A stretch of DNA of 43,151 bases, taken from the NCBI GenBank assembly GCA_027006785.1, contig JALTFR010000039.1:1-43151 (forward strand), written 5' to 3'. Made by a program: the position numbers and the translations under genes. Of the stretch, positions 27,301-33,337 are shown in pieces. The notes below the pieces were generated by a model. That model was not told the origin of the DNA, ran no database searches, and saw nothing but the letters and a program-made list of their open reading frames with translations. The stretch is from Thermoplasmata archaeon. Its GTDB lineage: Archaea; Thermoplasmatota; Thermoplasmata; WALJ01. How positions within the stretch are numbered: the first letter of the stretch is position 1; every line of letters begins with the position of its first letter.

Positions 27301-27867
27301 AACGATGAAGAATAGGACAAAGGGATCGTGATCAGCATAGGTCAGCTGGCTCCTTTGCATATGTGCGGGCATTGTTGCCACCAGAAATGCTGATATGAGG
27401 CCCACCCTTCGGTTGAAGACCTTCTTTCCTATGAGATATACAGGAAAGATGGTAAGTGAACCCCATATGACCGAAGAGAATATCAGTGCATATGAAAGGG
27501 CGGAATCAAGGTTTCCTCCAAGGAAAGGAGCAAGAAGATAACCCATAACCACTATGCTCCAGTCATATGCCGGAGGCCTCGGGTTGTGGCTTCCTATCGG
27601 GTATTTTAACATCGGATCATGTATGAGGGAATGGTGCTCATATGCCGCTGTCCAGATCGCTCTCTCATGATAGTAGGAGTCCGAACCGCCGGATACGAGG
27701 TAGGGGACTCCGTAAGCGGTCGCTTCACCCAATCCGAAGTATGTACGCAGGAAAACGGCGAGGAAGAATATCAGCAGGAGAGATATCCCTACAAGAAGGG
27801 TGTCTCTACGTAAGCTGCACTCACTCATTTTCCTTTTCATTCTTGAAAGGACGCTGTTCTCTGGCAT
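21388..27867 (-). CDS. aglB: giant AglB/STT3 oligosaccharyltransferase with about 11 tandem extracellular beta-sandwich domains
   Basis: 2159 residues, against roughly 700-1000 for usual archaeal AglB. Residues 22-510 hold a multi-span membrane domain with SDSYYHERAI (62-71) and ADHDPFV (178-184) as the first and second acidic motifs; the catalytic WWDYG is at 592-596. From about 920 to 1885 come about 11 domains of 75-90 residues, each with a Gly-tyrosine turn such as DSNGHYSILAP, DKNGYFSLKLP, DSTGNYSIQ or NSSGKFRITVP followed by a G-x-Y-x-V strand: carboxypeptidase-regulatory/CNA-B/SdrD-B-like folds. One (1030-1115) is preceded by a calcium-loop-like DMNGDGKWD (1009-1017). Two CARDB/NEW3-like domains (1890-2110), a TM helix (2132-2151) and GRKKGAIL end the protein. 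Over 30 sequons lie beyond residue 920. It transfers lipid-linked glycan to Asn-x-Ser/Thr outside the cell. Confidence 0.92.
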   Translation of the reverse strand: MPENSVLSRMKRKMSECSLRRDTLLVGISLLLIFFLAVFLRTYFGLGEATAYGVPYLVSGGSDSYYHERAIWTAAYEHHSLIHDPMLKYPIGSHNPRPPAYDWSIVVMGYLLAPFLGGNLDSALSYALIFSSVIWGSLTIFPVYLIGKKVFNRRVGLISAFLVATMPAHMQRSQLTYADHDPFVLFFIVLSIYFLLVSLEKLKEKDWVDSWRKFPEIRNGFSAMAKENRQAFLYAGLSGVSAMTVALTWKGFSYLFFIVVIYFLFQVFINVFRGRDTLALTSVAFLSMGMPLIFAFPYYYITNQVYWVWAPAIMTSAILVMGLYFSTTRRLPWTLTIPALIGAIAIAAVGMYYFLPKLFKTIEHQTGYFTVSKLYQTIAEAQAPYISNMIMSFGPVTFFMSLLAILWIIWKMRKKWEPDYVFFVIWSAVSIYMAVSAARFMFNAAPAFAISAAWITYYIIKEADFGSMKKTYRSLSGNKYYAIKKSVKIKHIIVVLFLVFMVVMPNVWYAVDAGIPTNEKKQYDLQVYNTMPDFMRPDSSLYNASNQRDLWYFGAFGYQLPTPNQYWPAAWKWFRAQDTDQLPENRPGFLSWWDYGFESIQEGEHPAVADNFQNGYQLAGSFLMAQNETEAISLLIERILDSEYNPKTGEFSERSMDLMHHYLTDEQVNQIVDMYRHPQKYVPQIIAHPEKYSYYDSQMDDKNARYVAVRGILQTYPEEHLVEMLKALEDTTGKRISYFAVDSRLIPFSAQNTGIFYAPAVLSDRRISNGNHRLPYDFYMIYAVTKYGKKYPIDDIPKDERENIDHTEIEYKDMFYNSMIYRNYFGYSPKEAGLGDNGLPGLSQNMKDNIPMPAWNLTHFRVVYRTAYWNPYKDYKNHSDAWQAVSMEEAFHYRKTGQGIVDMSPGTLYSGVTFLEYYEGAIVNGTVETPQRHPVGDVRVTVYDDYGIPHETVKTDSNGHYSILAPFGNVTLIVSNGGSLDKIRLSEKNILNATHFHVERYQAWREKYDMNGDGKWDYFIEKDPVVSTSKVRGNAFLDMNNNGVKDTDEHGLSGVKVTLYGKSLSINYTAVSDSGGNYSFSDIVPGDYGVEENYNGYVKYINATVTVKPSKGATQDVPVPTSSIRGVARYINGNAAQGITFRAYALDSHNEFNFTTDREGRYSVHGVIPGVYQVDTVSDNLTGGNTRFGLMTNSTSTVNISVYPATKLSGYVVLDGRAIPNFGLNFVNYTDVEARRSVITDKNGYFSLKLPRGSYTVTGIYMHGGSRYMLMDHINLKDRSQKTFQLKQAYELRGYIRYKHYYKDNFPISFINSEGARWEVYSIDGNYSAYLPSGTYHMYVAHAFARFPYAYSTWISIPHDRVVNIDLEHGAIIKGKITGVENLPVERARMDFTSEATGDSFRTFSDDRGDYEYYLAPGNYTLTVSSNGYSTYERTIHLSAGDEIYHNVSMVALKSTVSGTVYLNGNPAAGINVSFYGYNSTYNTTTDSTGNYSIQLYGGRYTVIVAQYTDENHTSRYELSHYEWLYVNPYSEGTVKNLTIQKRYLIEGRAIYDGATSNQTYVLYFSNGSVEYPYRTTNGTFKVYLPVGDYIINSTMSSANGIFAIYDAIHASGPENITLKYKEANEVTVRMEVDGKKVTNIPLNVSVENAVKTYLSKNEIYLMLPKGDYTFSVDYTDMETVDNIERNVTYTGSLTTAISSSKTVNLMLSRHIPPGNLTASLYVDSSPAGNTSVILRSEDNGQEYSFVTSSDGTFHASVPMGAYVVYAESKAGDSPYAVMDEITIGEHTHRSIHMDPAAVFSGTTVKSDGSGISANISMINVNDQSIQKSFSSNSSGKFRITVPRGNYSVVVSAKDEEYGIQTSYLKNLDVSLIFSKEQNIVLDRINTYKPKLSWDSSQRVTVMPGTDVVYTITVKNAGNTPDKYTFTSSPWHCDFSPNYVELQPSESTTVRVTVHVPSDALLNHEPLTVVATSSASPSYSDSLRLALGVKEVPGVRIENISTSSWLEGNAVYSVEIRNTGNAPNTFSVTPQDRAKLNAMGWDIGLSDSKSGNYSDSVQLSIPANSSSRVYVKLIPIAHAPAYDAKFTILVQSANGASDEKTLIAPLPSLEIKPDITVSGENVTLWNPQKMDMTPIYWALGIVGVLAAIYIIGRKKGAIL

Positions 27868-27871
27868 GTTT

Positions 27872-27915
27872 TCACCATATCCTCGTGTCTCCCCGCATTC
27901 CTAACTGTATATATA
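27872..27915 (-). promoter_or_regulatory. promoter and ribosome site of the aglB operon
   Basis: Read on the minus strand, a strong TATA box (ctatatataca, 27908-27915) predicts initiation near 27885, and GGTGA (27872-27876) lies 4 nt before the ATG at 27867. The message therefore has a short leader with a ribosome site, unlike many leaderless genes nearby. It drives aglB and probably the downstream CARDB, trm1, asd and pssA genes. Confidence 0.6.
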
Positions 27916-27991
27916 GGTTTTCGTCGGGGAGGGCTTTTCAGAGTTTTCCGGAGATGCTCAATCAATAAATAGATGATGGTAATGGACTGCC

Positions 27992-29272
27992 GTGGGCATA
28001 CACAGGACCGTGCTCAGGGACCCTGTTCACGGAGACATATTCCTCGATGCCGAGGACCTGCGCATTCTGGACACGAGAGAGGTCCAGCGCTTGAGGGGCA
28101 TAAAACAGCTGGGAACGGCATATCTCGTCTATCCCGGAGCAACCCACACCCGTTTCTCACATTCCGTCGGCACACTGCACATGGCATCCCTGATGGTGGA
28201 TGCACTCCGTTCCAACGGTGCTGAGATATCAAAGGATGATGAAGAGGTGATAAGGGCCTCGGCGATACTGCATGATGTCACCCACATTCCCTTCGGACAC
28301 ACCTTCGAGGATGAGAGGAAGATACTTCCGAGGCATGACAAGGACGGAAATAGGATGGATGTCCTCATAAAAGGGGGAGAACTGGGCGATGCCATCAAAG
28401 ATAAGGGGATACTGGATGAGGTCCTGGATGCGATAGCGGGAAAAGGCCTCTTCGGTGAAATTCTCGGAGGGACCATATGCGCTGACCTTCTGGACTATGT
28501 GCGCCGTGACCTCTATTTCACCGGCATAAACGGGAACTTCGATGACAGGATATTCAGGTACTTCACGGTGCATGATGGAAGACTGATACTCAACATGGAG
28601 AAAAGCGGAGAGTTGAGAAGGGATGCGCTCTCCACAGTCATCGATATCCTGAGGCTCAGGTATGTGCTCACCGAGAGGGTGTATTACCATCACGCGAAGG
28701 CATCCTCGGGTTCCATGATAGCGAAGGCCGTGGAAACAGCGATGAAAGGAAGGGAAGGGCTGAAAGCCGAGGATATGTACTGGATGAGCGATTCCGACCT
28801 GATATCATATCTGGCTGGAAGAAAGGACACTGAGAAACTGGCCGATGGCGTGAGGTACAGACGACTTTACAAGAGGGCCTATGTGGTGTCCGGAGAAAGA
28901 CATCGCGAGAACTTCGTTCCCTATCACCAGTCGCCCCCTTCAGACCCTGGTGCTGCGATGAAGAATAGAGAGAGCGCAGAGTGGGTCATCTCATCATCCC
29001 TCGGAATTGAGCATGACGACCTGATAATATATGCTCCGAGCATGAACATGCAGATGAAGGAGGCATCCATTCCCGTGAAAATACCCGGAGAAAAGGAGCC
29101 GGTTCCATTGTCCTCCGTGCCCGGGCTTCCTGAGATAGACAGCCTTATGGAGAACTACCGCAGGCTATGGAGGTTCTATGTCTTCGCATCTCCGGATGCA
29201 ATAAAGAAGAAAGGCAGGGACAGGATAAGGAAGGCGTGCGAAAGGCATTTCGGAGTGGAGAGTGAGGCATGA
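27992..29272 (+). CDS. HD-domain phosphohydrolase (SAMHD1/dGTPase-like)
   Basis: A 426-residue HD-superfamily protein. The metal site is visible as H57 (TRFSHSVGT), H94-D95 (ILHDVTHIPFGH) and D165 (CADLLDYVRRD). The N-terminal IHRTVLRDPVHGDIFL is typical of the SAMHD1/YdhJ-like group that hydrolyses nucleotides, mostly dNTPs; the substrate is not determined here. The GTG start lies about 25 nt from aataaat (27964-27970), so it is probably leaderless. Its stop overlaps the arcS start by 4 nt (ATGA), tying a nucleotide phosphohydrolase to a tRNA-modification enzyme. Confidence 0.87.
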   Translation: MGIHRTVLRDPVHGDIFLDAEDLRILDTREVQRLRGIKQLGTAYLVYPGATHTRFSHSVGTLHMASLMVDALRSNGAEISKDDEEVIRASAILHDVTHIPFGHTFEDERKILPRHDKDGNRMDVLIKGGELGDAIKDKGILDEVLDAIAGKGLFGEILGGTICADLLDYVRRDLYFTGINGNFDDRIFRYFTVHDGRLILNMEKSGELRRDALSTVIDILRLRYVLTERVYYHHAKASSGSMIAKAVETAMKGREGLKAEDMYWMSDSDLISYLAGRKDTEKLADGVRYRRLYKRAYVVSGERHRENFVPYHQSPPSDPGAAMKNRESAEWVISSSLGIEHDDLIIYAPSMNMQMKEASIPVKIPGEKEPVPLSSVPGLPEIDSLMENYRRLWRFYVFASPDAIKKKGRDRIRKACERHFGVESEA

Positions 29273-30885
29273 TCGAGACTGTCAAAAGAGATGGAATCGG
29301 AAGGATTGCAGGGGGCGAGCACGGCCTTGAATTCATTGGTTCCTTGCGCTCCCCGGCATTTCTTAGCCCCGACATATCTCCGAAAGAGATATTCCCTCAT
29401 GTTCCATACCCGATCTCAGCGGCGGACCTGAATGCGATATCGGGAGAAGGGAAGTATGGAGCGATATACTTCGGCCCTGAGGGGCTGATGAAGAGCCATG
29501 AGGCTGAGATATACTGGTTCCCTCACCTCGTGGAACTGATCGGAGACCCTCTGAAGCTCGTTGATGCTATGGTAAAAGCCCGAAAGCTCGTGGGGCCCGT
29601 TCCAATGATATATGCTCCGGCTGTCGGAAGGCCGAACCACCTTGCGCTCCTCACATACCTCGGGATTGACATATTTGACACGATACCTCTGAGAATGTCC
29701 GCCAGGAAAGGCATTTACCTCGATGAGAACGGAGAATGGAAGGAAGACAAGGGCTTTGACGAAGTGATGGAAAGGAACATGGAGAGCGCTCTCCGCGAAC
29801 TGAACATCGTTAAAAGGGCCATTGAGAACGGAAGATTGAGGGACCTAGTTGAGATGCGGGCGCGCTCCGAGCCATGGCTCTATGCTGCCCTGCGCCTCGC
29901 AGATGAGGAGCACTGGAGGCATTTCGAGATATATGAGGCCTTAAAGGGAAAGCCTGTGCGATACCCCGGCCCTGAGGGGATAACGAGGCCCGAAGTCATG
30001 AGGTTCAGGGAAAGGGTGCTCGAGAGATGGAGGCCTAGGGGCGAGGTGCTTCTTCTCCTGCCGTGCTCCGCAAGAAAGCCGTATTCAAGGTCCAGAACGC
30101 ACCGCAGGTTCCATGAGGTCCTGGAATCCGTCAGAGGATGGGGCACCGTGCAGGAGGTCATACTCACATCGCCGATGATAATGGTCCCGAGGGAGCTTGA
30201 GAGGTATTATCCTGCAGGGCACTACGATGCCGCTGTGCGGGGCAAATGGGACCGTGCGGAGGTGGAGGGCATAAAGGGAGCGCTCCACAACCTGAAGAGG
30301 ATGGGTGCCTTCAAGCACATAATAATCCATCTTCCCGGGGACATGGACTTCGTCAGCGATGCGATATACGGAGAATGGACCGTGGAAGGCTCCGTTACCT
30401 CGGAAAGATCACTTGAGAACCTGAGAAATGCGCTTGAAAGAGCACTCTCCGATGTCAGAGGAGAAGGCCCGAAGAAAAGGGCACTATGGACATTGCAGGC
30501 CATGGCAGAGTTCCAGTTCGGAATGCCCGGCGAAGAGATGCTGGAATCGGTGAAAGGAAGGTGGCCGAACATCAAGGGCTTCCTGAATGGAAAGCAGACG
30601 GTCACATTCATAGAAGGCAAAGGCGCGTTGTCTCTCACAACAGAAGGCGGGAAAATACTGGCCGAGAAGGGCAAATATCGGGTCTTCGTCGGTGATTTCG
30701 AGGTAAGAGGAGATATATTCGCGATAGGTGTGGAGTCCGCGGACCCTGAGATAAGAGAGGGAGACGATGTGGTCATCGTTCAGGACGGAGTGCCGGTGGC
30801 AGTGGGTATAGCAGAGCGCTCTGCCGCAGAAATGGTCCAGGCAAAGAAAGGGGTTGCTGTTAGAGTCAGGAAGAAGATGAAGTAG
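29269..30885 (+). CDS. arcS: archaeosine synthase ArcS (TgtA2)
   Basis: A 538-residue protein of the tRNA-guanine transglycosylase family that has lost transglycosylase function and converts preQ0 at position 15 of archaeal tRNA to archaeosine, the lysine-transfer/amidine-forming step. The ArcS signature PCSARKPYSRSRTH is at 265-278; a transglycosylase-like TIM barrel precedes it (for example VPMIYAPAVGRPNHLALL, 111-128) and a PUA RNA-binding domain ends the protein (about 460-538). It overlaps the HD gene by 4 nt and its 3' end overlaps the convergent racemase gene by 20 nt. QueE at 14752 provides an early step of the same pathway. Confidence 0.92.
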   Translation: MIETVKRDGIGRIAGGEHGLEFIGSLRSPAFLSPDISPKEIFPHVPYPISAADLNAISGEGKYGAIYFGPEGLMKSHEAEIYWFPHLVELIGDPLKLVDAMVKARKLVGPVPMIYAPAVGRPNHLALLTYLGIDIFDTIPLRMSARKGIYLDENGEWKEDKGFDEVMERNMESALRELNIVKRAIENGRLRDLVEMRARSEPWLYAALRLADEEHWRHFEIYEALKGKPVRYPGPEGITRPEVMRFRERVLERWRPRGEVLLLLPCSARKPYSRSRTHRRFHEVLESVRGWGTVQEVILTSPMIMVPRELERYYPAGHYDAAVRGKWDRAEVEGIKGALHNLKRMGAFKHIIIHLPGDMDFVSDAIYGEWTVEGSVTSERSLENLRNALERALSDVRGEGPKKRALWTLQAMAEFQFGMPGEEMLESVKGRWPNIKGFLNGKQTVTFIEGKGALSLTTEGGKILAEKGKYRVFVGDFEVRGDIFAIGVESADPEIREGDDVVIVQDGVPVAVGIAERSAAEMVQAKKGVAVRVRKKMK

Positions 30886-31561
30886 CCCTGTCCAGTATCG
30901 CCTTCATGTGTATCTTAGCGGTGTCCAGAACATCCTTCGAGACATCCTCTTCCTTTATCACCAGTGGGATCTCCGTGCATCCAAGGATGACCGCATCCAC
31001 ATCGTAGGACTCAATGAGGTCCACGAAATAGGGCTTGCTGCTCAGGTCGTTGAACATAAGTTCCCTGCGGATTATCCCGTCTATTCTGTCTATGTTCTCC
31101 TCATCTGGAACATGGACCTCGAAACCGCTCGATTCGAGGGCCTCCCTGTAGAACGGCATGCTCATGGTGGTCTTCGTGCCCAGCAGAAGAAGGATCTTCA
31201 GTCCCCTGCAGTGCGCTTCATCCGATACAGCATCTATGATGCTCACCCATTCGCCATCCACTTCCTCCTTTATCTGAGGGAATACGATGTGCGGCGTGTT
31301 GGCGGTTATTCCCAGGACCTCTGCCCCTGCGTTTCTAAGGCACCTTGCGGCGGATGTCAGCATCTCCTTCCTTCCGTCCCAGCCATCGGGATGCCCTGCG
31401 AACCGGCTGAAGTTCAGGCTGTATATCATCAGTTCAGGGTAGAAGCCGGGTTCGAAGCGCTCCCTGCTCATCTCGATGAAATTCTCATAGTAGTAAAGCG
31501 TGGATTCCGGGCTCAGCCCGCCTATGAGACCTATCTTCTTCATGCCCATACATCGTAGCAT
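30866..31561 (-). CDS. aspartate/glutamate racemase-family protein lacking the first catalytic cysteine
   Basis: 231 residues with the family N-terminus MKKIGLIGGLSPESTLYYY. The second catalytic cysteine is present in LGCTEIPL, but the first, normally C-N-T, is alanine here (GITANTPHIVF). Two-cysteine members racemise aspartate or glutamate by a two-base mechanism; single-cysteine relatives, such as the E. coli YgeA group, have altered stereospecificity or substrates. Start: the ATG at 31561 is about 25-28 nt from a TATA-like element shared with the divergent phosphoesterase gene; a second ATG at 31543 would begin exactly at MKKIGLIGG. Confidence 0.82.
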   Translation of the reverse strand: MLRCMGMKKIGLIGGLSPESTLYYYENFIEMSRERFEPGFYPELMIYSLNFSRFAGHPDGWDGRKEMLTSAARCLRNAGAEVLGITANTPHIVFPQIKEEVDGEWVSIIDAVSDEAHCRGLKILLLLGTKTTMSMPFYREALESSGFEVHVPDEENIDRIDGIIRRELMFNDLSSKPYFVDLIESYDVDAVILGCTEIPLVIKEEDVSKDVLDTAKIHMKAILDRATSSSS

Positions 31562-31586
31562 CGGATATGAAACTTGCGGAAACCTC

Positions 31587-31593
31587 TAAATAA
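31587..31593. promoter_or_regulatory. single TATA-like element between two divergent genes
   Basis: taaataa lies 21-27 nt before the ATG of the phosphoesterase gene (31614, plus) and 26-32 nt before the ATG of the racemase gene (31561, minus). The 52-nt intergenic space has no second good box, so one symmetrical AT-rich element may serve both directions. Confidence 0.5.
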
Positions 31594-31613
31594 GGATTGC
31601 ATATTGCATTACC

Positions 31614-32324
31614 ATGAAAATATCTCACATCTCGGACCTTCATGCCTCGCACAACGGAATGTTCAACGAATCCGCTGTGAAGAACGGAATAAGGATGATC
31701 AACGAGGAGAACCCGGACCTGGTGATCGTCACGGGAGACCTGACCTGCTGGGGAATAAAGGACGAATACGAGTACGCTCTGGAATTCCTCGAGATGATAG
31801 GGCCTGAGAAATTGATAGTCCCGGGAAACCATGATGAAAGGACAGATGGTTACCATAAGTTCGAGAGGTACATCGGGAAGAGGTACTTCACAAAGAGGGT
31901 GGATGACATATTCTTCATGGGGCTGGACAGCGCTGACCCTGACATGGACACCGGCCACATGGGAAGGGAAGCGATAGAGTGGGCGAGGAATGAGATGGGA
32001 AAGGCGAAAGGCATGAGAAAGGTGGTCTTCTTCCACCATCACCTTCTCCCGATACCGCACACTGGCAGGGAAAGGAACATACTGACGGATGCGCCGGATG
32101 TTGTGGAGTTCATAATGGACACTGGCATTGATGTCGTGCTCGGAGGCCACAAGCATGTGCCGTGCCTCTGGAACCTGAATGGAGTGGTAATATCGCACAC
32201 CGCATCCTTCGGCTCTAAGAGAAGCCCTGTGGAGAACTCGTACAACATGATGGATATAGATGAGAATGGGATCAGAATAGAGCGGGTGAACTCCGAGACA
32301 GGAAAAAGGGAGAGGTTGCTTTGA
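31614..32324 (+). CDS. calcineurin-like metallophosphoesterase
   Basis: A 236-residue two-metal phosphoesterase. All five blocks are visible: SDLH (D-x-H, 7-10), GDLT, GNHDE, the histidine block FFHHHLLP and GGHKH. The closest general type is the class III cyclic-nucleotide or small-phosphodiester hydrolases, but substrate cannot be inferred. The stop codon overlaps the lplA TTG start as TTGA, so it is translationally coupled to lipoate ligase; a role linked to lipoylation is only a guess from position. Confidence 0.88.
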   Translation: MKISHISDLHASHNGMFNESAVKNGIRMINEENPDLVIVTGDLTCWGIKDEYEYALEFLEMIGPEKLIVPGNHDERTDGYHKFERYIGKRYFTKRVDDIFFMGLDSADPDMDTGHMGREAIEWARNEMGKAKGMRKVVFFHHHLLPIPHTGRERNILTDAPDVVEFIMDTGIDVVLGGHKHVPCLWNLNGVVISHTASFGSKRSPVENSYNMMDIDENGIRIERVNSETGKRERLL

Positions 32325-33064
32325 GAGTGATAAGGGATGGATATCACCCTGCAGCGTACAACATGGCCCTTGACGAGGCCATCCTGAGATTGAACGAAGG
32401 GGCTGTGTTCCGAACATACTCGTGGGAGCCGTCCGCTGTGAGCATCGGGTATTTCCAGTCCATAGAGGAGGAGGTGGACCTCAATGCTGCCGAGAGGATG
32501 GGCGTTGATGTGGTGAGAAGGATAACAGGCGGAGGCGCCGTGTTCCATGACAGGGACGGAGAGGTAACATACAGCATCGTTCTACCACCCGGGCATCCTG
32601 CGGGAAAAAGGAGCGCTGCGGAATCATACGAAGTTCTCTGTGGAGGAATCGTGAAGGCCCTGGATATCCTCGGATTGAAGGCCGAGTTCGCAGGGATAAA
32701 CGATGTAGTGGTCAATGGAAAGAAGATATCGGGGAGCGCTCAGACCCGGAAGAAATGGGGCATACTCCAGCACGGAACGCTTCTCTACGACCTGAGGCCG
32801 GAGGTTATGTTCTCGCTCCTGCGTGTTCCGAACGAGAAGATAAGGGACAAGATGATATCGAACATATACGAAAGGGTGACCTCGATGCGCCATCTCGGGC
32901 TGGATGTGAGTAGGAAGGATGTGGAGGATGCCCTCGTAAATGGGTTCTCCGATGTTCTTGGTGAAGAGGTGGAGGATTCAGAGCCCGCGGAAGAGGAACT
33001 CGCTCTGGCAGAGAGACTGATGAGGGAGAGATATGGGAACAGGGAATGGAACTTCAGAAGGTAG
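32321..33064 (+). CDS. lplA: lipoate-protein ligase A, catalytic domain
   Basis: 247 residues corresponding to the large N-terminal domain of LplA. The lipoate-binding motif is RRITGGGAVFHD (66-77) and the catalytic lysine is in NGKKISGSAQ (K135). The start is a TTG at 32321 within the stop of the upstream gene, with AGAGG a few nt before it; no in-frame ATG exists near the conserved start RVIRDGYHPAAYNMALDEA. The accessory C-terminal domain is missing and is encoded by the next, overlapping gene, as in Thermoplasma acidophilum where both polypeptides are needed. No 2-oxoacid dehydrogenase or GcvH target is in the window. Confidence 0.92.
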   Translation: MRVIRDGYHPAAYNMALDEAILRLNEGAVFRTYSWEPSAVSIGYFQSIEEEVDLNAAERMGVDVVRRITGGGAVFHDRDGEVTYSIVLPPGHPAGKRSAAESYEVLCGGIVKALDILGLKAEFAGINDVVVNGKKISGSAQTRKKWGILQHGTLLYDLRPEVMFSLLRVPNEKIRDKMISNIYERVTSMRHLGLDVSRKDVEDALVNGFSDVLGEEVEDSEPAEEELALAERLMRERYGNREWNFRR

Positions 33065-33323
33065 GGCGGATTACAAGGTTCCAAGAGGGAAACTGATACG
33101 GGTCCGCGTTGTTCACAACAACGGCATCATAGAGAGCGTGAGGTTCAACGGCGACTTCTTCATGCATCCTGAGGAAGCAATGGAAGAACTTGAAGATATG
33201 CTTGCAGGAAAAGATATTGAGGAAGCCTGCACCATCATAGACGATTTTCTGAGGAATGTCGAAGTGGCGGGGGGGAGCGCTGAAGACTTCAAAAAGGCCC
33301 TTAAAATGGCAATGAATGGGTAA
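33033..33323 (+). CDS. lplB: lipoate-protein ligase accessory C-terminal domain (LplB)
   Basis: 96 residues equal to the small C-terminal domain of bacterial LplA: YKVPRGKLIRVRVVHNNGIIESVRFNGDFFMHPEEAMEELE... This domain is required in trans for lipoate adenylation by the split archaeal enzyme. Its ATG at 33033 lies inside lplA, a 32-nt overlap in another frame, with a GAGGGAGAG site upstream. The first 12 residues are low-complexity (GTGNGTSEGRAD) and may be dispensable. Confidence 0.88.
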   Translation: MGTGNGTSEGRADYKVPRGKLIRVRVVHNNGIIESVRFNGDFFMHPEEAMEELEDMLAGKDIEEACTIIDDFLRNVEVAGGSAEDFKKALKMAMNG

Positions 33324-33337
33324 AAGAGTAAAGGGTT

